DNA of 64,000 nucleotides from JBBQED01 sp038320345 (GTDB taxonomy: Bacteria > Bacteroidota > Bacteroidia > AKYH767-A > OLB10), in the NCBI GenBank assembly GCA_038320345.1, contig JBBQED010000017.1, forward strand, positions 1-64,000, given 5' to 3'. Shown piece by piece: positions 17,679-26,126 of this stretch (position 1 is the stretch's first letter; the number at the start of each line of letters is the position of its first letter). The notes under the pieces are model-generated. The model searched no databases. It was not told where the DNA came from and was given only the letters and a program-made list of their open reading frames with translations. Both the position numbers and the translations under genes were made by a program.

Positions 17679-18569
17679 TCACGGATCTTTTTTACCACTA
17701 GCCTTATAAAGAATTTCCTTTTCTTCTTTGGTAAGGCTATCAAAACCCGACTTATTAATCTTATCGAGAATGCGATCAACAAGCTCCTGAGTTGCAGCCT
17801 GTTTCTCTTTAAAAACATTTTCAGAAGAAGATCTTGGGGTGCGGCTCACGACTTTCATCTTCGTCTTTTTACCTGATGGTCCAACCAATTTTACTAGCCA
17901 TGCCGTTAGATCAGTACCATTTTTCAACTGGCGAACCATTAGGAATCCAAAGAGAGCGCCTCCTAGATGAGCAATTTGTCCTCCAGCATTTCCCAACGGA
18001 ATACTGATTGCATACAATAAGATTGAAACTATTGCCACATACTTCAGCCTTACTCCACCAATAATAATTAGGTAAACCATATAATCGGGTAAAAGCGTGG
18101 CTATTGCAACTAACACGGCAATCACTCCTGCAGAAGCTCCAATTAAAGTAGCGCCGGAGGCAGCTTGTTGGAAAGCAGGAAAGAGGTTGAATGCTGCGAT
18201 ATAACATAATCCACCGAAAGCCCCACCCAGAATAAAAGTAGCCCATAACTTATCATTACCCAGATACTCTGTAAACAGCTTACCGGTCCAGTATAGAATC
18301 AACATATTAAAAAGTATGTGCATCACCTCTTGATGTAAAAAGATATAAGTGATGATACTCCAAGGTTGAAAGAGTAATTGCATAGGATTAGCCGGAAGAC
18401 TAAGGTAACGAATCACTATTTCAGGAATCACAGGATCTATCTGAAAGAGAAAAAGTAAAGTGGTAAGTAATTTAATGACCAGAAACACAGTAATATTAAT
18501 AACCATAATCCGATAGAGCGAAGTAGCCACACCGAATTGCATTTTTATTTCCTGAAGGAAGTTGCTCAT
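17679..18569 (-). CDS. Rhomboid-family intramembrane serine protease with cytosolic tail
   Basis: A 296-residue rhomboid. The membrane core shows the HILFNM motif (84-89), the catalytic serine S146 in GASAG and the catalytic histidine H201 in AHLGGALFG. After the six-helix core a basic linker (about 230-260) leads to a helical C-terminal segment with DRILDKINKSGFDSLTKEE (265-283), a tail I associate with Bacteroidota rhomboids. Rhomboids cleave transmembrane helices of other proteins. The gene starts 2 bases after the stop of the first rhomboid gene, so the two are almost certainly co-translated. Confidence 0.92.
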   Translation of the reverse strand: MSNFLQEIKMQFGVATSLYRIMVINITVFLVIKLLTTLLFLFQIDPVIPEIVIRYLSLPANPMQLLFQPWSIITYIFLHQEVMHILFNMLILYWTGKLFTEYLGNDKLWATFILGGAFGGLCYIAAFNLFPAFQQAASGATLIGASAGVIAVLVAIATLLPDYMVYLIIIGGVRLKYVAIVSILLYAISIPLGNAGGQIAHLGGALFGFLMVRQLKNGTDLTAWLVKLVGPSGKKTKMKVVSRTPRSSSENVFKEKQAATQELVDRILDKINKSGFDSLTKEEKEILYKASGKKDP

Positions 18570-18571
18570 AT

Positions 18572-19408
18572 TTATAAATCCCTTCTGTAACTATTTTTCC
18601 AAGCTCTAATCAAGATATAACCAAATAACATCCCGCCAAGGTGTGCGTAATGTGCCACATTATCTGCAGGATTATTTTGAATTCCTGAATAGAGTTCAAA
18701 GAGTCCGTAAAACATCACGAAATACTTTGCCTTAACTGGGATTGCGAAATAAAGATAGATGATTGTATTTGGAAATAACATTCCGAAAGCAAGTAACACT
18801 CCGAATACCGCACCTGATGCACCCACGGTAGCGACATCCACCTTGTTCTGTAACATCGTTTCTGCAAATGTTCCTGCATGCTGAATATATACTGGGTCGC
18901 TTGGTAATTGACGCCATGCATTAAACAATTCATTAAACTCTACATCCTGACCACTCGACAGATATCCCTGATATTTCAATACGAACATTTTGAAATCGAC
19001 GGGGTTCATAGATGCATACAATTGTTCTAGTGCGCCTTTTACTTGTTCAATTTCATACCAAGTAAATAACGTATGAATCAAGGCAGCACCAACACCTGTT
19101 ACCAAGTAATACGTCAGAAAACGTTTTGGTCCCCATACATTTTCAAGAATATTTCCAAACATCCACAAGGCGAACATATTGGAGAAAATATGCATCAAGC
19201 TACCATGCATGAAAAGATGGGTAATAAACTGATGAGGGCGGAAATAAGGAGAACTCGGAAAATGCAATCCTAAATAATCAGCCAGATCAATACCATACTT
19301 TTCTTGCAACACAACTGTTGCGAGATAAAAAATCCCATTGATGATAAGCAGATTTTTTACAACCGGCGGAAGGATCTGGAAACTAGAAGGGCGAAATTGC
19401 TGCGACAT
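18572..19408 (-). CDS. Rhomboid-family intramembrane serine protease
   Basis: A 278-residue rhomboid with six predicted membrane helices. The HxxxN-type motif is FMHGSLMHIFSNMFALW (66-82). The catalytic serine is S198 in GASGAVFG, and the catalytic histidine H256 is in HYAHLGGMLFG. A soluble insertion of about 65 residues (120-185) lies before the serine helix, which is longer than in E. coli GlpG. It is the second gene of mutL-rhomboid-rhomboid, 39 bases after mutL. Its substrates are unknown. Confidence 0.93.
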   Translation of the reverse strand: MSQQFRPSSFQILPPVVKNLLIINGIFYLATVVLQEKYGIDLADYLGLHFPSSPYFRPHQFITHLFMHGSLMHIFSNMFALWMFGNILENVWGPKRFLTYYLVTGVGAALIHTLFTWYEIEQVKGALEQLYASMNPVDFKMFVLKYQGYLSSGQDVEFNELFNAWRQLPSDPVYIQHAGTFAETMLQNKVDVATVGASGAVFGVLLAFGMLFPNTIIYLYFAIPVKAKYFVMFYGLFELYSGIQNNPADNVAHYAHLGGMLFGYILIRAWKNSYRRDL

Positions 19409-19447
19409 ATAGAATAGATCAGAACTTATTTTGAGGACGGATCAGCA

Positions 19448-21292
19448 TTAAAATAATTTAAGAAGATCATCCGGATTCAAATTCATCAGGATGGTTTTAC
19501 CACTCACACTATACCGACTTTGGTCACAGGTTAATAAATCTAGCGCTAGCTGTTTTAATTCTTTTCCGCCCATAAACCTACCAGGCTTCACGCTTATACT
19601 TCTTGCCATGGAGCGGGCCAAATTTTCACGACTACTCACTTTTAGACGGTCTATATTATTTCTGAACTGCTCGAGTAGTTGTTGCAAGATCAAGCTCTCT
19701 TGACCAGATTCGATATCAGAAGGAATCCCTTGCACTACAATTACATTATTTCCGAAATCCGAAAGATCGAAACCTAGGCGGCGCAGATCATCATGCAATT
19801 CATTCAACAATGCAGCATCCTCATGACTCAATTGTAAACGTGGAGGAAACAACTGTTGTTGTGAAGGGGCTTGCTGATTATCGAGTGCATGAAGATAACG
19901 TTCATATAGAATTCGTTCATGTGCTTGGGGAATATCAATCAACACAACTCCGCCAGAATAACTAATCATCATGAGGCGAGATCCAGCTTGTATAAATCGG
20001 TGCTCATCGAGATCTTCCAACACGGAGAGCATATCCGGAATAATAGCTGTCGTATTTGCTTCAACAGGAACATCAGCAAGCGACTCATGCATTTTGTTCC
20101 AGCTTTCAATCCGCGTATGTTCGTTTTGTTTCCAGTCGTTGGATCGAAATGGATCTATCCTAACAGGGGAAGGATGATTATCGCTTCTAAAAGGATTATA
20201 ATTAGGATCTACTTTAATTCCGGGTTGAACAGGAATTGAATTGAATTTATCAAGCGGAATATCAAAAGATCTTTCTTGATCAAAATCAAGCGAAGGTGCG
20301 ATACTAAAGCGACCTAACGCGCGCTTGATTGCAGCTCGGAGAATAGCATAAACACTTTTATCATCCTGAAATTTAATTTCTGTTTTTGTTGGATGAATAT
20401 TAACATCAATGGCAGCGGGATCAATCGTAATTTTTAACCAATATGAAGGGTAACTATCGCGGGTGATTAACGATTCGAATGCAGCAGTAACAGCATGATG
20501 CAAATAATTATCTTTAATGAATCGGTTGTTTACAAAGAAATATTGTTCCCCACGATTCTTCTTAGAATATTCCGGCTTTCCGATAAACCCTTCTACCCTA
20601 ACGATGCTGGTATCTTCTTCTACTGGAACCAGACGCTCATTATAGGCTGCACCAAAAATTGAGGCAATCCGTTGGCGGAAGTTTCCACTCCTCACATCAA
20701 AAATTTGTAAATCATTATGGTGTAAAGAAAAATGGATATGCGGATTAGACAAAGCCACCCGTGTAAATTCTTCTAAGATATGACGGGTTTCAACCGGGTT
20801 TGATTTCAGGAAATTTCTTCTTGCAGGAACATTAAAAAAGAGGTTTTTTATGGATAGTGATGTTCCTTCAGGAATGGCAACGGGATCCTGACCCTTGCAC
20901 TCGGAGCCTTCAACAGCAATGCGGGTACCGATTTCGGATCCCTGCAACCTGGTTTTTAGTTCTACCTGAGCTACTGAAGCAATGGATGCCAAAGCTTCTC
21001 CTCTGAAACCCATGGTATGCAAACTATATAAATCATCAGCTTTCCGAATTTTGGAAGTGGCATGCCGCTCAAAAGAAAGCCGAGCATCCGTTTCACTCAT
21101 CCCACTACCATCGTCGATGACTTGTATCAAAGTTTTACCAGCATCCCTCAGAATCAATTGAATACGGGACGCTCCTGCATCCACGGCATTCTCTAAAAGT
21201 TCTTTTACAGCAGAAGCCGGCCTTTGGATCACTTCCCCGGCAGCAATCTGATTCGCAACGGAATCCGGTAAGAGACGAATAATGTCGGCCAT
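19448..21292 (-). CDS. mutL: DNA mismatch repair protein MutL
   Basis: MutL couples mismatch recognition by MutS to strand removal. The GHKL ATPase is complete: ELLENAVDAGA, DDGSGM and TMGFRGEALASI. I chose the ATG giving MADIIRLLPDSVANQIAAGE at 21292, because a TACCTTTG promoter box at 21302-21309 overlaps the upstream in-frame ATG at 21304. The C-terminal domain has lost the endonuclease signature: the DQHA(X)2E(X)4E site reads DIPQAHERILYE, and no CPHGRP-like metal motif precedes the final LLKLF. This form is predicted not to nick DNA itself. It is the first gene of an operon with two rhomboids. Confidence 0.95.
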   Translation of the reverse strand: MADIIRLLPDSVANQIAAGEVIQRPASAVKELLENAVDAGASRIQLILRDAGKTLIQVIDDGSGMSETDARLSFERHATSKIRKADDLYSLHTMGFRGEALASIASVAQVELKTRLQGSEIGTRIAVEGSECKGQDPVAIPEGTSLSIKNLFFNVPARRNFLKSNPVETRHILEEFTRVALSNPHIHFSLHHNDLQIFDVRSGNFRQRIASIFGAAYNERLVPVEEDTSIVRVEGFIGKPEYSKKNRGEQYFFVNNRFIKDNYLHHAVTAAFESLITRDSYPSYWLKITIDPAAIDVNIHPTKTEIKFQDDKSVYAILRAAIKRALGRFSIAPSLDFDQERSFDIPLDKFNSIPVQPGIKVDPNYNPFRSDNHPSPVRIDPFRSNDWKQNEHTRIESWNKMHESLADVPVEANTTAIIPDMLSVLEDLDEHRFIQAGSRLMMISYSGGVVLIDIPQAHERILYERYLHALDNQQAPSQQQLFPPRLQLSHEDAALLNELHDDLRRLGFDLSDFGNNVIVVQGIPSDIESGQESLILQQLLEQFRNNIDRLKVSSRENLARSMARSISVKPGRFMGGKELKQLALDLLTCDQSRYSVSGKTILMNLNPDDLLKLF

Positions 21293-21301
21293 ATTAAGCA
21301 A

Positions 21302-21309
21302 CAAAGGTA
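21302..21309 (-). promoter_or_regulatory. Bacteroidota -7 promoter box for mutL
   Basis: The minus strand reads TACCTTTG, an exact match to TAnnTTTG, 10 bases before the chosen mutL ATG. No clean -33 TTG at the ideal spacing was found, so support is moderate. Confidence 0.5.
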
Positions 21310-21541
21310 CAATTACCCTATTTGATTTTCCCTCCCCAAAATAAAGAAAACGCTACAAACCTCCTCTATTAACAGAACATATTGGTTGTGACTGCCTAAT
21401 TACATATCAACATTTTTTATCCGTCAGAAAGTGCAACCTTGTTTAGTGAACTTTAAACTGTATCGGTTTAACTGGAGGTCTTCGTAACGAATTCATGGTG
21501 GAACCCGTAAAAGTTTCAATTCAAACTATTTCCCTCGTTTC

Positions 21542-23719
21542 ATGAAACCAAATCAAAGATTAAGAACGTCAACCAGATTATCAGCAACTACCAGAAAACT
21601 CGTTGGAGGAATCTGTCTCGCCGCCCTAGTGGGAATCGGGATATTCTTCGGAGGTAATTTCAGTAATCCATCCAATTCGCTTGGAGCTCCGGGTAAACAC
21701 GGTGCATTAACGGTATCAGCGGCTAATACTAAGATAAATGAATTTACTTATTTGACAGCATCCTCTGTTGCCGGTTCTAGTTCGATCACCGTTAACAGCG
21801 TAACGATGAATGCAAATAGTAGGTTTAGCGGCAACCTGACTTCTGGGGAATTGCTCATGATTATTCAGATGCAAGGAGCAACATATTCTACTTCTAACAA
21901 TTCATCGTATGGAAATATTACGAGTTATGGGAATGCAGGACTTTACGAATTTGCAGAAGTAACTTCAATATCCGGCTCGACAATTACATTATCAGCTCCC
22001 TTAAAAAATTCTTATACTCATGGTGGCAAGGTGCAGGTTGTTCGAGTTCCTCGATACACTACACTTACTGTGAATAGCGGTGCTTCCATTACTTCAGATG
22101 CATGGGATGGAACAAAAGGTGGAATTGTAGCTATTGAAGTGAGTGGAACAACGGTTATCGATGGAACGATTGATGTTTCTCAGCTTGGATTTAAAGGCGG
22201 AGTAGTTTATCAAGGTGTTAATAATAGTGTGAATGCATATTGTTCCAGTACGTTTGGTGATGGAGCAGAAAAAGGAGAAAGTATTGGAGGTTCAACTTCC
22301 TCCTATTCAAAAAAATATTGTAGAAGTGGAGTAGCAAATGGCGGTGGTGGTGGCAATGGTCACAATGCCGGTGGCGGCGGTGGAGCTAACGGTGGAGTTG
22401 TTGCTTCATGGACTGGAACAGGAAATCCTGATACGACTATTTCATCGTGGAAAACAGCTTGGAATCTGGAATCATCTGGATTTGCAAGTAGCAGTTCCTC
22501 AGGTGGAGGTCGCGGAGGTTATGGATGGTCGGCTGCATCGTTAAATCCTACTACTACGGCCCCTGGAAACGCACTTTGGTTAGGCGATAGTCGCCAGAAC
22601 ACAGGAGGATTTGGTGGTCGTCCGCTAGATTATAGTGGTGGCAGAATATTTTTTGGAGGTGGTGGAGGTGCAGGAAATTCTAATAATAATAATGGAACTA
22701 GTGGTGGCAACGGAGGTGGTATTGTGTTTCTACTTGGAGGAGGAAATATTTCAGGTAGTGGTACCATAAAAGCCAATGGTCAATCGGTAGCGATTACTGG
22801 AAATGTTGGGAACGGAGATGCGTGCGGTGGCGGTGGCGGCGGCGGAACAGTGATTGTATATCTGAAAAGTGCGACCTTAAACAATCTTTCAATTCAAGCT
22901 AATGGTGGCAATGGTGGAAGCCAAGATATTGCTGCTATAAATAATCCAGAAACGGAAGCACCCGGTGGTGGTGGTTCAGGAGGTTATGTAGCACTTACTA
23001 ATAAAATAAATGTAACCATTAGTGTAAACGGTGGTGCAAATGGTGTAACGAATTCCATTGCAATGTCGGCGTTTCCAGCTAACGGGGCAACAAAAGGTGG
23101 AGTGGGAACAGCTAACGGTACTGCACCTACGAACCCTTATTCGGGAGTAAGTACATTACCTGTGGAGTTAACCTCATTTACCGCAACGAAAGAAAATAAT
23201 ATCATATTGCTAAAGTGGAGTACTGCATCAGAAATCGACAATGATTATTTCTGTATCGAGAGAAGTACTGATGAAACAACTTATCAGGAAATTGGTAAAA
23301 TAAAAGGCAATGGAAATTCCACTGCTAAACATGATTATCATTTTGTGGATTCCTATCCATTAACTGGAATCAGTTATTATCGCTTGCGTCAGATCGATTT
23401 CAATGGTATTCAGGAGATTTTTAAACCTGTTAGTGTTTCCATGAATGCAAAACTTGCCAGCTTCCGTATCAACGGAATTTCACCAAATCCTTTCAAGGAG
23501 ACTTTCATGTTAACCTATACCACAGATAACCAACTCCCAATAAATATTCAAGTAACAACCTTAAATGGTCAATTGGTTTATCAAGAAAAATTATCGCCTA
23601 GTGAAGGTATCAATCAATATCAGTTTGATCATGCAGATCATCTAAAATCAGGCTTATATTTTATAACTATAAAAAGAGACGGTGCAGATCCAGTAAGCCT
23701 CAAAATCATCAAACAATAA
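21542..23719 (+). CDS. Glycine-rich secreted protein with T9SS type A sorting domain, copy 1
   Basis: A 725-residue protein. It has a basic N-terminus with a hydrophobic segment (about 22-38), then a conserved domain (HGALTVSAANTKINEFTYL onward). A long glycine-rich stretch follows (about 245-500, with runs such as GGGGGNGHNAGGGGG). A short fibronectin III-like module begins at STLPVELTSF, and a C-terminal sorting domain shows NGISPNPFKETF and LKSGLYFITI and ends in KIIKQ. The T9SS exports such proteins across the outer membrane and removes the sorting domain. The downstream paralogue is nearly the same length. The function is inferred to be an adhesin or matrix component. Confidence 0.85.
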   Translation: MKPNQRLRTSTRLSATTRKLVGGICLAALVGIGIFFGGNFSNPSNSLGAPGKHGALTVSAANTKINEFTYLTASSVAGSSSITVNSVTMNANSRFSGNLTSGELLMIIQMQGATYSTSNNSSYGNITSYGNAGLYEFAEVTSISGSTITLSAPLKNSYTHGGKVQVVRVPRYTTLTVNSGASITSDAWDGTKGGIVAIEVSGTTVIDGTIDVSQLGFKGGVVYQGVNNSVNAYCSSTFGDGAEKGESIGGSTSSYSKKYCRSGVANGGGGGNGHNAGGGGGANGGVVASWTGTGNPDTTISSWKTAWNLESSGFASSSSSGGGRGGYGWSAASLNPTTTAPGNALWLGDSRQNTGGFGGRPLDYSGGRIFFGGGGGAGNSNNNNGTSGGNGGGIVFLLGGGNISGSGTIKANGQSVAITGNVGNGDACGGGGGGGTVIVYLKSATLNNLSIQANGGNGGSQDIAAINNPETEAPGGGGSGGYVALTNKINVTISVNGGANGVTNSIAMSAFPANGATKGGVGTANGTAPTNPYSGVSTLPVELTSFTATKENNIILLKWSTASEIDNDYFCIERSTDETTYQEIGKIKGNGNSTAKHDYHFVDSYPLTGISYYRLRQIDFNGIQEIFKPVSVSMNAKLASFRINGISPNPFKETFMLTYTTDNQLPINIQVTTLNGQLVYQEKLSPSEGINQYQFDHADHLKSGLYFITIKRDGADPVSLKIIKQ

Positions 23720-23751
23720 AATCGCAGGATTAAAAAAAACTATTTTCAAGG

Positions 23752-23786
23752 AGTCAGGTAGCAAATGATGTTACCTGGCTTTTTTA
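23752..23786 (+). terminator. Rho-independent terminator between the paralogues
   Basis: The stem AGTCAGGTA / TACCTGGCT with one G-T pair is followed by TTTTTTA. It indicates that the two glycine-rich genes are transcribed separately. Confidence 0.75.
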
Positions 23787-23869
23787 TTGATTTCAAAATA
23801 ATCCTAACACGTAACGATTCACCATGATTTTTCGTTAAATAATTTAGCACAATTTGAATTAAACACCCC

Positions 23870-26056
23870 ATGAAGAAGAAAAGCAGAATGAGAATGGAAA
23901 CGCGGCAAAAAATGTCGCAAAGAAAAATCATTATGGGCACTTGCCTTGCAGCTCTAGTGGGTGTTGGCATTTTCTTCGCAGGAAATTTCAGTAATCCTGG
24001 AACGAGTTCAGCAGCCATTGGTATGCATGGAGCGAAAACTGTAAGTACATCGAACGTGAAACTAAATGAGTATACTAACCTTACGGCAAACGCTGCAAGT
24101 GGGGCTACTTCGTTAACGGTAACAAATTCACGTTTAAATTCTAATTCTCGTTTTTCAGGCAATATGGTTGCAGGAGAATTAATTCTGATTATTCAAATGC
24201 AAGGGGCAACTATTACCACGAGTGATAATGCAAATTATGGTATGGTTTCCAATTACAATAATGCAGGTAAATATGAATTCGCAGAAGTAGCAACGCGACC
24301 AAACAATACAACGATTACGCTCACCTGCGGATTGAAAAATAGTTATACTTCATCTGGAAAAGTTCAGATCATAAGAGTACCTAGATATACTTCACTCACC
24401 GTAAACAGCGGAGCAAGTATAATTGCTGATGCATGGAATGGAACTCAGGGTGGTATTGTTGCGATGGAAGTAAGTGGGACTTCAACTATTAACGGAACTA
24501 TTGATGTAAGCGGATTAGGATTTCGTGGAGGAGTAGTAGAAAATCATTCTGATTTCCCAGGCCTACATACTGGTTTTCGTTCAACAGACGATAAAAAAGG
24601 AGCGGAAAAAGGAGAAAGTATAGCTGGATATCAAACAGATTATGATGGTGTTGGAAGATATGGCAGAGGAGCACCTGCGAATGGTGGCGGTGGAGGAAAT
24701 GCCCATAATGCATCCGGTGGCGGAGGGGCGAATGCGGGTGATACCTCAGCATGGAACGGTTTAGGAAATCCTGACACGACCATTGCGAATTGGAAAACTG
24801 CATGGAAACTAGAAAGTGCGAATTTTCATCTTACTGTATCTAGTGGAGGCGGACGAGGAGGATATACTTATTCAGCAAATGCATCAAATGTTTTAACGAA
24901 AGGTCCCACGAATGCTGCATGGGGTGGTGATAACCGGTATAGCGTTGGAGGATATGGTGGAAGACCTCTTGATTACACCACTGGTAGAATTTTCTTTGGT
25001 GGTGGTGGTGGTGCCGGTGATTCAAATGATGGTACAGGAACTTCTGGTGCAGATGGAGGAGGAATTGTATTCTTACTTGTCGGTGGAAATACTTCAGGAA
25101 GTGGAACCATAAAAGCTAACGGTGACAATGCAGGAACAACAACTGGTCCCCAGGGCTGGGATGGATCTGGTGGCGGTGGCGGCGGCGGTGCAATTATTAT
25201 GTATGCAAAAAACGCAACTATCAGTTCGTTAAGTCTAGAAGCAACTGGAGGAACAGGAGGTAATCAAATCGTAATCGGTGATCCAGAAGCAGAAGGTGCT
25301 GGAGGCGGAGGCGGCGGAGGTTATGTTGCCCTTACTAATAAAACTGGAGTATCGATAACTGTTGCTCCAGGAGTTGCTGGGGCATCTAACTCTACTTCTG
25401 TGACGAATTTCACTCCCAACGGAGCTACAAAAGGTGCCACAGGAACCTCTAACGGTACCGCACCTACGAATCCGTATTCAGGAGTCAGCACACTTCCTGT
25501 AGAACTCGTATCATTTAGTGCTAACCCCAATAATAAAACTGTAGAGTTGAAGTGGGCAACGGCTTCTGAGAATCAAAATGACTATTTCGGTATTGAGAGA
25601 AGTGAAGATGGAAACGAGTTCGTTGAAATATCGAGAATAGATGGAAATGGCACAACACGACAATGGCATGATTATCAATTTACAGATATGCATCCGTTTG
25701 CTGGAACAAGTTATTACCGTTTACGTCAGACTGACAGCAATGGTGATAATGAGATTTTCAAAATCGTAAGTGTAAGTATGAATGAAAAGAAAGAAGGATT
25801 TAGTATTGCCGGAATTTCACCGAATCCTTTCCGTGAAAATTTTGATTTGAGTTTTAGCACCGACAATCAGCATTCAGTAATAATTGATATTTATTCCATC
25901 AACGGACAAAAAATAGCGCACGAACAATTTGAACCTGAAAAAGGAAATAATGTTTTCAGATTTTCTGCTGTTGAAAATATGAAAGCGGGAATATATATTG
26001 TATCAGTTAACCGCGAAGGCGAATCACCAGTAAGTATGAAAGTCGTTAAGCAATAA
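23870..26056 (+). CDS. Glycine-rich secreted protein with T9SS type A sorting domain, copy 2
   Basis: A 728-residue paralogue of the preceding gene with the same order: basic N-terminus and hydrophobic segment (TCLAALVGVGIFFAGNFSNP), conserved domain, glycine-rich core sharing GGRPLDY and GRIFFGGGGGAG with copy 1, the NPYSGVSTLPVEL module start, and a type A sorting domain (GISPNPFREN, MKAGIYIVSV, MKVVKQ). Divergence is clear along the whole length, so the duplication is old. Both are expected to be displayed at or released from the cell surface by the type IX system. Confidence 0.85.
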   Translation: MKKKSRMRMETRQKMSQRKIIMGTCLAALVGVGIFFAGNFSNPGTSSAAIGMHGAKTVSTSNVKLNEYTNLTANAASGATSLTVTNSRLNSNSRFSGNMVAGELILIIQMQGATITTSDNANYGMVSNYNNAGKYEFAEVATRPNNTTITLTCGLKNSYTSSGKVQIIRVPRYTSLTVNSGASIIADAWNGTQGGIVAMEVSGTSTINGTIDVSGLGFRGGVVENHSDFPGLHTGFRSTDDKKGAEKGESIAGYQTDYDGVGRYGRGAPANGGGGGNAHNASGGGGANAGDTSAWNGLGNPDTTIANWKTAWKLESANFHLTVSSGGGRGGYTYSANASNVLTKGPTNAAWGGDNRYSVGGYGGRPLDYTTGRIFFGGGGGAGDSNDGTGTSGADGGGIVFLLVGGNTSGSGTIKANGDNAGTTTGPQGWDGSGGGGGGGAIIMYAKNATISSLSLEATGGTGGNQIVIGDPEAEGAGGGGGGGYVALTNKTGVSITVAPGVAGASNSTSVTNFTPNGATKGATGTSNGTAPTNPYSGVSTLPVELVSFSANPNNKTVELKWATASENQNDYFGIERSEDGNEFVEISRIDGNGTTRQWHDYQFTDMHPFAGTSYYRLRQTDSNGDNEIFKIVSVSMNEKKEGFSIAGISPNPFRENFDLSFSTDNQHSVIIDIYSINGQKIAHEQFEPEKGNNVFRFSAVENMKAGIYIVSVNREGESPVSMKVVKQ

Positions 26057-26075
26057 ATTATAAAGTAGATCTAAT

Positions 26076-26106
26076 AAAAAATGCTGCCCTCAAAGCAGCA
26101 TTTTTT
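26076..26106 (+). terminator. Bidirectional Rho-independent terminator
   Basis: The stem AAAAAATGCTGC / GCAGCATTTTTT lies between the convergent glycine-rich gene and the HD-domain gene, with T-runs on either strand. Confidence 0.85.
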
Positions 26107-26126
26107 ATTTTCGGAGAATTATCAAA

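Noticed and set aside
22330..22860. GGT/GGC-rich low-complexity tract as a non-coding repeat
   Set aside because: It encodes in-frame glycine runs of the secreted protein; codon use is mixed rather than a pure microsatellite.
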